Position numbers and translations under genes: made by a program. From the NCBI GenBank assembly GCA_963818885.1, contig CAWFTP010000001.1, positions 558,001 to 622,000 of the forward strand: a stretch of DNA of 64,000 bases, read 5' to 3'. The notes below the pieces were generated by a model. The model was given only the letters and a program-made list of their open reading frames with translations, was not told the DNA's origin and made no database searches. Shown piece by piece: positions 35,185 to 45,396 of this stretch (positions are counted from its first letter, which is position 1; every line of letters begins with the position of its first letter). Source of the stretch: DATFDN01 sp963818885. Its GTDB lineage: Bacteria; Pseudomonadota; Alphaproteobacteria; Acetobacterales; Acetobacteraceae.

Positions 35185-36171
35185 ATGATCCTCGCCAGCT
35201 CGGGCACCAAGCCGCGCCACACGCTCTCACCAGCTTCGCACGCCGAGGACGCCGCGGCGAACGCGGTCTGGCTCGATCTGCTCGATGCGACCGAGGAGGA
35301 GCGCGCCTTCACCGAGCGTGTCACTGGACTGCGCGTCCCGGCGCGCGCCGAACTCGCCGAAATCGAGCGGTCGAGCCGGCTCTCCATGCGCGACGGCGTG
35401 TTGACCATGAGCACGCCGATGGTTTCGCGTCGCGACCACGACCGTCCGGTCGTCGCCCCGCTGGGCTTCGTGGTCTCGCCGGGACGGCTGCTCACGATCC
35501 GCTACACGCCGATAGCGGCGCTCGATGCCTATGCCGAGGAGATGTACGACGAGAGCGGGCCAGCGCCGACCGGAATCGGAGTCTTCGTCGGCGTGCTGGA
35601 GACGATCGTCGATCGGCTGGCCGACGTGCTGGAGAGCGCCGGAATCGAGCTCGACGGGATCTCGCACCAGGTGTTCCGTCGGGAAACAATCGGCGTCCGG
35701 GGAATGCGGCGCGAGAACGCGATCATGCAGCAGACGCTGACAGCGGTTGGCCAAGCCGGCGATTTGTTGTCCCACCTCCGCGACAGCGTGATCGGCATCG
35801 GCCGAATCGCGGCCTATACCTCCGAGTCCGCTTCGTCCTGGACGTCGCCCGATCTGCACGGCCGTCTCGCGACCGTGAGGCAGGATATCGCCTCGCTGAA
35901 CGACTATGACGTGCAGATCACGGGGAAAGTGCAGTTCCTGTTGGATGCGACGCTCGGCTTCATCAACATCCAGCAGAACAATGTGATCAAGGTGCTGACC
36001 GTCGCCTCGATCGTCGGCATCCCGCCCACGCTGATCGCCGGCATCTACGGGATGAACTTCAAGAATATCCCGGAGCTGAGCTGGAGCTACGGCTACGCCT
36101 ACGGGCTCGGCGTCATCGTGTTGAGCGCGATCCTGCCGCTGTGGCTGTTCTGGCGGCGGGGATGGATCTAG
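35185..36171 (+). CDS. corA: CorA-type magnesium/cobalt transporter
   Basis: A 328-residue CorA family channel. The cytoplasmic funnel occupies residues ~20-265, with a long helix region such as VLETIVDRLADVLESAGIEL and LLDATLGFINIQQNNVIKVL. Two C-terminal membrane helices follow (VASIVGIPPTLIAGIYGMNF and AYGLGVIVLSAILPLWLF). The YGMNF selectivity motif is followed by the loop KNIPELSWSY. The protein ends in the short basic tail WRRGWI. It lies 24 bases after priA and may be co-transcribed. It transports Mg2+ and Co2+ through the inner membrane. Confidence 0.93.
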   Translation: MILASSGTKPRHTLSPASHAEDAAANAVWLDLLDATEEERAFTERVTGLRVPARAELAEIERSSRLSMRDGVLTMSTPMVSRRDHDRPVVAPLGFVVSPGRLLTIRYTPIAALDAYAEEMYDESGPAPTGIGVFVGVLETIVDRLADVLESAGIELDGISHQVFRRETIGVRGMRRENAIMQQTLTAVGQAGDLLSHLRDSVIGIGRIAAYTSESASSWTSPDLHGRLATVRQDIASLNDYDVQITGKVQFLLDATLGFINIQQNNVIKVLTVASIVGIPPTLIAGIYGMNFKNIPELSWSYGYAYGLGVIVLSAILPLWLFWRRGWI

Positions 36172-36227
36172 CCGTCGAGAGATCCGTTTAATCTTGTGTT
36201 CGGCTTCGGACGGAAAAGAGGCATCAG

Positions 36228-38565
36228 ATGGAGCCCAGGATCGACACCAATCTCGGCATCCGAGGGGAACCTGACGCCTGGGTGCATTCGGCGTGCATCT
36301 TGTGCTCCAACGGTTGCGGCCTCGACATCGCGGTGAAGGACGGCCGGATCGTGGGCGTCCGCGGGACCGCCGATCACCCGGTCAATTTCGGCCACCTTGG
36401 CCCGAAGGGCGAGCACGCCTGGGTCGCCAACAATTCGAAGCGCCGTGGCACGGTCCCAATGATCCGCCCGACGAAGCGGGCTCCGCTGCGGCCGGCGAGC
36501 TGGTCGGAAGCCATGGATTTTTTCATCGAAAGGTTCAAAGCCGCCTGGCAGCAGGGGCACGAGAACCTGGCCTGCTACAATTCCGGGCAGCTCACGATCG
36601 AGGAGTTCTATACGCTCGGGAAGCTTTGGCGCGGCGGGCTGCAATCATCCAACATTGACGGCAACACCCGCTTGTGCACGGCAACCTCCGCCACCGGCCT
36701 CATGGCCAATTTCGGCGTGGACGGTCCCGTTGCCTCCTATGCCGATGTGGATCAGGCCGACCTGCTGTGCCTCTATGGCCACAATGTCGCCGAGGCGCAG
36801 ACCGTCCTATGGGAGCGCATGCTGGCGGCGAAGGCGAAGAACGGTGGGCGGATCGTCGTCGCCGATCCACGCCGGACGCCGACGGTACGGCAAGGTGCGG
36901 ACCTGCACCTGCAGTTGCGGACGGGTACGAACGTCGCGCTGATGAACGGCATCATTCACCTGCTGATCGCCCGCGACTGGGTGAATCGCGATTTCGTCTC
37001 GAGATACACCGTGGGATTCGAGCAGCTCGATGCGGTAGTCCGCGAGTATTCGCCTGAGCGCGTTGCCGAAATCTGCGCGATTCCTCTCCAGCATCTCGAA
37101 ACCGCGGCCGAATGGATTGGCACCACGCCGCGCATGGTTTCGACCGTGCTACAGGGGTTCTATCAGAGTGTCGAGGCGACGGCTTCGTCGTCGCTGGTGA
37201 ACACGGTGCACCTTCTCATCGGCGCGATCGGCAAGCCCGGAGCGGGTCCCTTGCTGATGGCGGGCCAGCCGGCCGCCATGTGCAACCGTGAGTCGGGTGC
37301 GGGCGGCTCCTATCCCGGCTACCGCAACCCCGCACAGCGAAGCGCAGATGCGCGACCTGTGCGAGTGCTGGAATCTCGACTTCGACAAGTTCCATCCGGA
37401 GGTGCCGAAGGACATCCTACTCATGATGGAGACCGCCGAGCGCGGCGAGATCGAGTTCATGTGGGTGATCGGTACCAATCCGCTTGTCAGCCTGCCCGAT
37501 CAGAACCGCAGCGAGCGGATATTGCGGCGGCTCTTCCTGGTGGTGCAGGACCCATTCCTGGATGCCGAGACGGTCGATCTGGCCGACATCTACTTCCCGG
37601 CGGCAATGTGGGGAGAGAAGACCGGTTGCGTCACCAACGCGGACCGCAGTGTCAACCTCCTGCTGAAGGCAGTCGAACCGCCGGGGGAAGCACGGAGCGA
37701 TTTCGGCATCTTCGTCGAGGTCGCCGATCGGCTGGGGTTCAAGGACCGGGATGGCGCGCCGCTGATCCCGTTCAAGGAGCCCAAGGACGCATTCGAGGAA
37801 TGGCGCAAGGTGTCGAAGGGCCGGCCGTGCGACTATTCCGGGATGACTTATGAGCTGATCCTGCAAAACGGAGCGGTTCGCTGGCCTTGCAATGAGCAGC
37901 ATCCGAACGGGACCGAACGCCTGTATGAGGATTTGAAGTTCTGGACCGGCATCGACGAATGCGAGACCTACGGTGTCGACTTCCTGACCGGCAACAAGAA
38001 CACACGCAGCGATTACGAGAGGATCGATCCCAAAGGCAAGGCATTCCTAAGGCCGGTGCACTGGCGGCGACAGCCAAACCCCACCTCTGGCGATTATCCG
38101 TTCGTTCTCATCACCGGACGCGTGGTCTACCACTTCCACACTCGCACCAAGACCGGTCGGTCCATGGCGCTGAATGAACGGGCGCCACTTCCCTATGTCG
38201 AGATGCATCCCGCCGACGCCGCTCGCCTGGAGATCGCGCTCGGTGACCTGGTCGAGATCACGTCGCCGAACGGAAGGTGGGAAGGAGCGGCGATGGTGGT
38301 CGATACGGTGCGGCCCGGGGAGGTGTTCGTGCCGTTCCATTACGGGCACGGTGCCCAGTCGGCCAACCAGCACACCTGGTATGCGCGCGACCCCGTCAGC
38401 CATCAGCCGCAGCTCAAGTCATCGCCCGTCGCCGTCCGGCGGCTGAGCTTCGGGCAACCGGAGCCGTGGCTGCTCGCGCGCCTTGCGGAACTGAATGGGG
38501 AATCGAATGAGCCGTTCGCCGCCCGAGAGTTCGGCGGTACCGTCAATCGGGCGGTTCAGGCGTAA
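36228..38565 (+). CDS. Molybdopterin oxidoreductase, nitrate reductase/formate dehydrogenase-like, frameshifted once near 37328
   Basis: Removing one C from the CCCC at 37328-37331 (restoring YRNPHSEAQMRDL) gives a 778-residue protein of the DMSO-reductase superfamily. It has an N-terminal iron-sulfur motif CILCSNGCG (Cys-x2-Cys-x3-Cys) near residue 24. The usual fourth cysteine position reads HLGPKGEHAW, so Gly replaces Cys. Molybdopterin-binding parts are NSGQLTIEEFYTLGKLWRG, GRIVVADPRRTPTV, MWVIGTNPLVSLPD and the C-terminal domain PFVLITGRVVYHFHTRTKTG and HPADAARLEIALGDLVEITS. No electron-transfer partner gene is adjacent. Substrate unknown; the break is likely technical. Confidence 0.87.
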
Positions 38566-38688
38566 GGCGCCTAGATCGCCCCGAGTGTTATGCGGCGTTC
38601 CTCACCATAGTCGCGTCGCGCGTCCTCGCTATGCAGTGCGGGTCAGGGAAAACTCGGGCGGCAAGGCCTCTAAGAGGCGCAAGGCGGC

Positions 38689-39672
38689 TTACGCCCGCCG
38701 CCGTGCCCCGCTCAGCAGGCGCTCGACCAGCACCGCGGCGATGATGATCGAGCCGATAGCGGTGCCTTGCCAATAGGGCGACACGTTCAGCAGGTTCAGC
38801 CCGTTGCGGATGAAGACCATGATGAACACGCCGAACAGCGTGCCGATGATCGAGCCGCGCCCGCCGAACAGGCTGGCGCCGCCGATCACCACCGCGGCGA
38901 TCGCGTCGAGCTCGAGCCCCATGCCGCCGACCGGGTCGATCGACAGGATGCGCGAGGCGAGGAAGATCGCCGCCAGCGCGCTCATCAGCCCCGACACCAC
39001 GTAGGCGATCACGCTCCAGAACGCGATGCTGAGCCCGGCGACACGCGCCGCCTCCGGGTTGGAGCCGACCGCGTAGAGCGTGCGCCCGCCCTTGGCGAAG
39101 GTGAGGAACCACCAGCAGATCGCGTAGCAGGCGATCAGGATCCAGAAATTCAGCGGGACGCCGAACAGGCTGTCCGTCGAGAGCGCACCGAGCCCCGCCG
39201 GCAGCGAGCTGATCGAGTTCGCCCCGCTCAGCACGTAGGCGAGGCTACGACCGATCGACATCATGCCGAGCGTGACGACGAAGGGGGCGACGTGCCCGAA
39301 GGTGATGATCGCGCCGTTCACCAGCCCGGCGAAGGCGCCCGAGGCCAGGCAGACGACGATGCCGCCGACCAGCCCGAATTTGGGGAAGGCGAGGCCGAGG
39401 ATGATCCCGGTCGCGCCGGCGAGCGATCCGACCGAGAGGTCGATCCCGCCGATCAGGATCACCAGGGTCTGGCCCAGCGCCACCATGCCGACGACGACCG
39501 ACTGGTCGAGCAGGTTCAGCAGATTGTTGACGGTCAGGAAATAGGGCGAGATCAGCGACAGGCACAGCATCACCAGCAGGATCAGCAGCGCCATGCGCAG
39601 CTCGATCTGTGTCGCGAGCAACCGCAGCAGGCCCGTGCCCGTCCGCCGGCGCGGCAGTTCCGTCGTGCTCAC
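38689..39672 (-). CDS. Sugar ABC transporter permease, RbsC/XylH type
   Basis: A 327-residue inner-membrane permease with GTG start 39672 overlapping the ATPase stop (GTGA). It has 8-10 hydrophobic segments, for example MALLILLVMLCLSLISPYFL, GIVVCLASGAFAGLVNGAII and FIMVFIRNGLNLLNVSPYW. The family landmarks are LVILIGGIDLSVGSLAGA and GRTLYAVGSNPEAARVAGLS, then GGASLFGGRGSIIGTLFGV. It forms the channel of a ribose/xylose-type importer together with the two genes upstream in the same operon. The 38566-38688 gap after the oxidoreductase contains no gene. Confidence 0.93.
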   Translation of the reverse strand: MSTTELPRRRTGTGLLRLLATQIELRMALLILLVMLCLSLISPYFLTVNNLLNLLDQSVVVGMVALGQTLVILIGGIDLSVGSLAGATGIILGLAFPKFGLVGGIVVCLASGAFAGLVNGAIITFGHVAPFVVTLGMMSIGRSLAYVLSGANSISSLPAGLGALSTDSLFGVPLNFWILIACYAICWWFLTFAKGGRTLYAVGSNPEAARVAGLSIAFWSVIAYVVSGLMSALAAIFLASRILSIDPVGGMGLELDAIAAVVIGGASLFGGRGSIIGTLFGVFIMVFIRNGLNLLNVSPYWQGTAIGSIIIAAVLVERLLSGARRRA

Positions 39673-41540
39673 GCCGGCTCCATTGTTTTCTCGGTCAACG
39701 CCGCCTCGACCTCGGCGCGCACGTCCGCCGCATCGGGGAGGCGCGCGCCGGCGGGCAGGGTCAGCGCGATCAGCCCGAAACTGTGGCCACGCCGCCCGCG
39801 CACCGGCACCAGCAAGGTCGGGTGTGCGCCATGCGCGTCGCCGACGAAGCGATCGGCAGCCGGGACCGCGTGCGCGATCGCGGTGCGCGCGAGCTCGGGG
39901 AAGCCACCGGCGGGGAAGCCAGGGTCCGCGTTCACGTCCGTGCCAACGCGGTCGAAGCAGAACAGCCGCTCGCCCTCGATCGCGATCCAGGTGGCGACGC
40001 CGCCGTGGCGCGCCACCAGCCGCTCCAGCAGCGCGTGCGTCTGCTCGGCGGAGCTGCGCGGCGCGGCGAACATGCCGAGCTTCTCGATATCGACCAGCGC
40101 GCTCGGGAGTTCGGTGACGCTGACGCCGTCGCTCATGACCACGATGCGGTCGGCGAGCCCGATCACCTCCTCGAAATCGGACGACACCAGCACGCAGGCG
40201 ACGCCGTCGGCGGCGGCGCGGCGGATCAGCGCGTAGATGCTGCTGCGCGTGCCGATATCGACGCCGCGCGTCGGCTCGTCGAGCAGCAGCAGGCGCGGCG
40301 AGAGGGTGAGCCAGCGCGCCAGGATCACCTTCTGCTGCATCCCGCCGCTCAGGTTCAGCATGCTGGCGTCGAGCAGCCGGCGTTCCGGCAATTCGAGTTG
40401 AGCGAGCAGCGCGCGCACGCTGGCGTCGCGCTCGCCGTAGCCGAGGCCGACGCCCGCGCGGGCGCCGAGATGGGCGAGCAGCAAATTCTCCCGCACGTTG
40501 AAGTCCGGCACGATGCCCTGGCCGCGCCTATCCTCCGGGATCAGGCCGATGCCGGCGCGGATCGCCTCGCGCGGCGCATGCGCGGCGAACGGCCGGCCGT
40601 CGAGCTCGATCGCGCCGGCGCGTGCGTGGCGCAGGCCGAAGATCGTCTCCAGCACCTCCGAGCGGCCGGCGCCGACGAGGCCCGCGAGGCCGAGCACCTC
40701 GCCCGCGCGCACCTCGAATGATACGTCGCGCACGGCGGGCGGGGCGGCGAGGTTGCGCACGCGGAGCACCGGCGCCCCGCCGGCAGATGCCGTGCTGCCG
40801 TGGCGGGCGTAGATGTCCTGCAGCTCGCGCCCGACCATCAGGCGGACCAGCTCGTTCTGGGTCAGGCTGTCGGCTTGCATCCCGCCGCGCACCACCCTGC
40901 CCTCCCGCAGCACCGTCACGCGGTCGGAGATTGCGAAGATCTCCTCCAGCCGGTGCGACACGAAGACCAGGCCGCGGCCGCGCTCGGCGAGGCCTCGCAT
41001 GACCGCGAACAGATGCTCGCTCTCGCGCGGCGAGAGCGGCGCGGTCGGCTCGTCGAAGATGATGATGCGGGCCTCGACCGAGAGCGCCTTCAGGATCTCC
41101 ACCAGCTGGCGCTGCGCGAGGCTGAGATCGCCCACGAGCGTGTCGAGCGGGAGCGCCTGCCCCAGCTCTTCGACCAGCGCGCGGGCCTGCGCGCGCAACC
41201 GGCGCCAGTTGAGCGCGCCCGCCATGCCGATGCGCGGCAGCATGACGTTCTCCAGCACCGAGAGGTCGGGCGCGAGCGAGGTTTCCTGCGTTACCATCGC
41301 GATGCCGCGCCGTATCGCCTCGCGCGAGTTGGCGAGGCGGATCGGCGCGCCGTCCAGCAGGATCTCGCCGCGATCGGGCTGGATATGACCGGAGACGATA
41401 CGCGAGAGGGTGGACTTGCCGGCGCCGTTCGCGCCGACCAGCGCATGGACCTCGCCCGCGGCAAGGTCGAACGCGGCACCCGACAGCGCCTGGGTCGCCC
41501 CGAAGCGCTTCCAGATATCGCGCAGGACCAGCAGGGTCAT
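39669..41540 (-). CDS. Sugar ABC transporter ATPase (RbsA type) with an extra C-terminal domain
   Basis: A 623-residue duplicated ATPase; the family normally ends near 500. The first ATPase half has Walker A GANGAGKSTLSR, LSLAQRQLVEILKAL and IIFDEPTAPL. The second half has GLVGAGRSEVLETI, LSGGMQQKVILARWL and LLLDEPTRGVDIGT. The usual end is reached near residue 492. It is followed by about 130 extra residues (LLERLVARHGGVATWIAIEG, RLFCFDRVGTDVNADPG, LLVPVRGRRGHSFGLIAL) that look like a small GAF-like alpha/beta sensor domain. It lies in the operon with the periplasmic binding protein and permease. The extension may link transport to an internal signal, which is inference. Confidence 0.92.
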   Translation of the reverse strand: MTLLVLRDIWKRFGATQALSGAAFDLAAGEVHALVGANGAGKSTLSRIVSGHIQPDRGEILLDGAPIRLANSREAIRRGIAMVTQETSLAPDLSVLENVMLPRIGMAGALNWRRLRAQARALVEELGQALPLDTLVGDLSLAQRQLVEILKALSVEARIIIFDEPTAPLSPRESEHLFAVMRGLAERGRGLVFVSHRLEEIFAISDRVTVLREGRVVRGGMQADSLTQNELVRLMVGRELQDIYARHGSTASAGGAPVLRVRNLAAPPAVRDVSFEVRAGEVLGLAGLVGAGRSEVLETIFGLRHARAGAIELDGRPFAAHAPREAIRAGIGLIPEDRRGQGIVPDFNVRENLLLAHLGARAGVGLGYGERDASVRALLAQLELPERRLLDASMLNLSGGMQQKVILARWLTLSPRLLLLDEPTRGVDIGTRSSIYALIRRAAADGVACVLVSSDFEEVIGLADRIVVMSDGVSVTELPSALVDIEKLGMFAAPRSSAEQTHALLERLVARHGGVATWIAIEGERLFCFDRVGTDVNADPGFPAGGFPELARTAIAHAVPAADRFVGDAHGAHPTLLVPVRGRRGHSFGLIALTLPAGARLPDAADVRAEVEAALTEKTMEPA

Positions 41541-41546
41541 GCGAGA

Positions 41547-42515
41547 CTACAGGCCGAACACCGTCTTTCGCGCGGTCGGCGCGACCTGCTTCACGTTCTG
41601 CTGGTCGACCACCAGGATCGGCACCAGGATCTGCTTTTCCGGCGTCTTGCCGGCGAAGTGCTCGAACATCGCCTTCGCGGCGCTCTGCCCCATGAGGTAG
41701 GGCTGCTGCATGCCCGAGCCGACGATCTGGCCGCTCTCGATCAGCTGAATGAACTCGGGGATGCCGTCGAAGGCGGCGACCAGCACGTCGTTCTCCCGCC
41801 GCGCCGCCTTCAGCGCGCGCAGCGCGCCGATGGTCGGCTGGTCGGTCTCGATGAACAGGCCGCGCATGTCGGGATGCGCGGTCAGCATGTCCTGGACGAA
41901 CTTGAAGGTCTCGTCCGCCGTGTAGGTCTGCATCTGCGACAGCGCGCCCTGCTTGATGCCGGCCTCGTCCATCGCCTGCATGAAGCCCTTGGTGCGCGCC
42001 TTGCCGTTCAGCCGGGCGAGGCTGATCGTGACCAGCCCGACGGTGCCCTTGTTCCAGCCCTTCGCGGTCATCGCCTTGGCCAGCACCTGGCCGATGCCGT
42101 AGGCACCCTTCTCGTTGTCCGAGATCACGAAGGAGACATACTCGCCGCTGTTGGTGCCGATGTCGGCGATCACCACGGGGATGTTCGCCCGCGTCGCCGC
42201 GGCGATGACCGAGGGCGCGGTGGAGCTGTCGGTCGGCGAGATGATGATCCCGTCGGTCTGCTTGGCGATCGCGTCCTGCGCGTTCTGCAGCTGGGTCTGC
42301 GCCGAGTTGTGGCTGTCATAGGTGATCGAGGAGCCGCCGTTCTCCTTGGCGACGTCCTCGATGCCCTTGGCGAGCGTGCGCCAGAACGGCAGGTCGAGGC
42401 CGGGCGTGAGGTAGGCGAGCCGCTTGCCGGCGGCGAAGGCGCGGTGCGTGCCGGTGGCGAGCGCCAGCGCCGAGGCGCCGAGCGCGCGGCGGGTGATCCC
42501 GTTCGTGTTGCTCAC
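41547..42515 (-). CDS. Sugar ABC transporter periplasmic binding protein (RbsB type)
   Basis: A 322-residue binding protein of the ribose/galactose type. Start GTG 42515 follows AGGAGGGGAAAC, a strong ribosome site. A Tat-like signal (GITRRALGASALALATGTHR, cut near AFAAGK) leads to the mature domain: LAYLTPGLDLPFWRTLAKGI, QDAIAKQTDGIIISPTDSS, NIPVVIADIGTNSGEYVSF, MRGLFIETDQPTIGALRALK, VLVAAFDGIPEFIQLIESGQ. It is the first gene of the three-gene importer operon. Its sugar is unknown. The gene is followed by the ATPase with a 6-base gap. Confidence 0.93.
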   Translation of the reverse strand: MSNTNGITRRALGASALALATGTHRAFAAGKRLAYLTPGLDLPFWRTLAKGIEDVAKENGGSSITYDSHNSAQTQLQNAQDAIAKQTDGIIISPTDSSTAPSVIAAATRANIPVVIADIGTNSGEYVSFVISDNEKGAYGIGQVLAKAMTAKGWNKGTVGLVTISLARLNGKARTKGFMQAMDEAGIKQGALSQMQTYTADETFKFVQDMLTAHPDMRGLFIETDQPTIGALRALKAARRENDVLVAAFDGIPEFIQLIESGQIVGSGMQQPYLMGQSAAKAMFEHFAGKTPEKQILVPILVVDQQNVKQVAPTARKTVFGL

Positions 42516-42546
42516 GTTTCCCCTCCTGGATTTGGGCGGCGCAGCA

Positions 42547-42756
42547 TCACGCGGAGAGGCGTGGGCGGCAAGCGGCGGCGCGAGCACGTCCCCTCCACCC
42601 GCCAAACCCACTCCGCTCTAAATCGACGATCCGCATGACCATGCTGTGCCGTGGATCGAACGGCCGCGTCTCGAACCCGAAGCGGGTTTGGAACGCGCGC
42701 ACATCGTCATCCAGCGGATGCGTCAGCACGCCGAAGCATCGGGAGTGAACTTTCAT
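42547..42756 (-). pseudogene. Possible C-terminal remnant of a GNAT acetyltransferase
   Basis: A 69-codon stretch reads MKVHSRCFGVLTHPLDDDVRAFQT, then RFGFETRPFDPRHSMVMRIVDL. That is the pattern of the end of GNAT acetyltransferases (short helix, F-x-F, then D-P-x-x-x-M-x-x-R). The acetyl-CoA-binding loop is missing because the sequence before 42756 does not continue it. The tail runs on without family character to the end at 42547. It may be a decayed GNAT, or chance. Low certainty. Confidence 0.3.
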
Positions 42757-42800
42757 GTTGCGCGCTACCCGATCATTCTGTAGTGTATGGCAATCGATGT

Positions 42801-42815
42801 AATCGCATGGCGATT
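42801..42815. promoter_or_regulatory. Short inverted repeat upstream of the FAD-oxidase operon
   Basis: AATCG (42801-42805) and CGATT (42811-42815) are inverted around CATGG, about 25 bases before the FAD-oxidase start at 42839. A third AATCG is at 42792-42796. The IclR regulator encoded at the end of the operon could use such a site, but the pair is short and the link is only positional. Confidence 0.3.
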
Positions 42816-42838
42816 ATTCCTGCTCGGTAGTGGCCCGC

Positions 42839-44304
<1,466 letters not shown>

Positions 44305-44308
<4 letters not shown>

Positions 44309-45382
44309 ACGATCCCATCACCTCCGCGCCCTCCCGACGGAGCCTGCTGCTGGGCGCCGCGAGCGCGCTCGCCATGCCGGCGATCTGGAGCCCGGCGCGC
44401 GCCCAGAACAAGCGCATCGTCGTGCGCGACGACGGCGGCATCTATACCAAGGCGTACGGCGCCATCTACTACCGCCCGTTCACCAAGGCGACCGGGATCG
44501 AGGTCGTCGGGGTGCAGGCGAACGCCGAGCCGACCGCGCAGATCAAGACCATGGTCGACGCCAAGACCTACATCTGGGACATGGCCAAGATCAGCTGGCC
44601 GGCGATCGCGCTGCTGACCAGCGGGCCGAAAATCTATCTCGAGAAGCACGGGCTCGAATCCGATCCGGTGATCGCGACGATCCCGAAGCAGTACATGTCG
44701 CCCTACGGTGTCGGCACCAATGTCTACTCGACTTTGCTCGCCTACCGGACCGACGCGTTCAAGGGCCGCAAGGCACCCGGGTCCTGGGCCGATTTCTGGA
44801 ACGTCAAGGAGTTCCCCGCCCGGCGCGCGATGCGCAAATACCCGTTCGACACGGTCGAGGAAGCGTTGATGGCGTCGGGCGTGCCGACCGCGAACGTCTA
44901 TCCGTGCGATCTCAACAAGGCATTCGCCTCGCTCGACAAGATCAAGCCGCATGTCGACGTCTGGTGGACCAGCGGCGCGCAGGTCGAGCAGATGCTCGGC
45001 TCCGGCGAGGTGGACGTGCTGCCGACCTGGGTCTCGCGGGCGCAGTCCGCGCAAGCCTCCGGCGCTCCGGTGGAGATTGTCTGGAATCAGAACATCTGGG
45101 GCGCCGACAACTGGTCGATCCTGGCCGGCACGCCGAACGCCGACGCGTGTCGCGAGTTCATCAAGTTCGCCTCCGACCCGAAGCGGCAGGCGGCGCTGAC
45201 CGAGTATTTCCCGGCCGGGGTCACCCAGCCGGAAGCGTTCAACTACATCAAGCCCGAGATCGCCAAGAACTGTCCCACCTATCCCGCCAACATGAAGGAC
45301 GGCTTGCGGATCGACGCCGAGGTACTGGCTGCACAACCAGGCTGCGGCGATCCAGCGCTTTGACGCGTGGATTCTGAGCTAA
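44305..45382 (+). CDS. ABC transporter substrate-binding protein, PotD-like, frameshifted once near 45321
   Basis: A periplasmic binding protein with a Tat-type signal (SRRSLLLGAASALAMPAIWS, cut after ARAQ) and a spermidine/putrescine-type body: IVVRDDGGIYTKAYGAIYY, VDAKTYIWDMAKISWPAI, YGVGTNVYSTLLAYRTDAF, GKPGSW-like APGSWADFWNVKEFP and RRAMRKYPFDTVEEALMASG. The frame as given ends early at 45363. Deleting one G from the pair at 45321-45322 restores IDAEYWLHNQAAAIQRFDAW and an end at 45382 (358 residues), 14 bases before the ATPase start. Its ligand is unknown; polyamine-type importers carry many small charged compounds. Confidence 0.9.
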
Positions 45383-45396
45383 GGGGAACCGTCGCC

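Larger units (their letters stand above)
42516..42838. other. Divergent intergenic region of 323 bases with a possible gene remnant
   Basis: Between the leftward sugar-importer operon and the rightward FAD-oxidase operon. It contains a possible acetyltransferase remnant (42547-42756) and an AT-richer stretch at 42770-42830. The second half holds AATCG repeats: AATCG at 42792, and AATCG at 42801 paired with CGATT at 42811. The intact promoters of both operons presumably lie here. I see no complete gene. Confidence 0.5.

Noticed and set aside
32251..35220. Long minus-strand frame containing transaldolase plus the antisense of priA
   Set aside because: Only the last 218 codons (from ATG 32907) match transaldolase. 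The rest is antisense to priA.
38640..38688. Small hairpin GCCTC-TAA-GAGGC after the oxidoreductase
   Set aside because: Five-base stem with no T tract; too weak to call a terminator.
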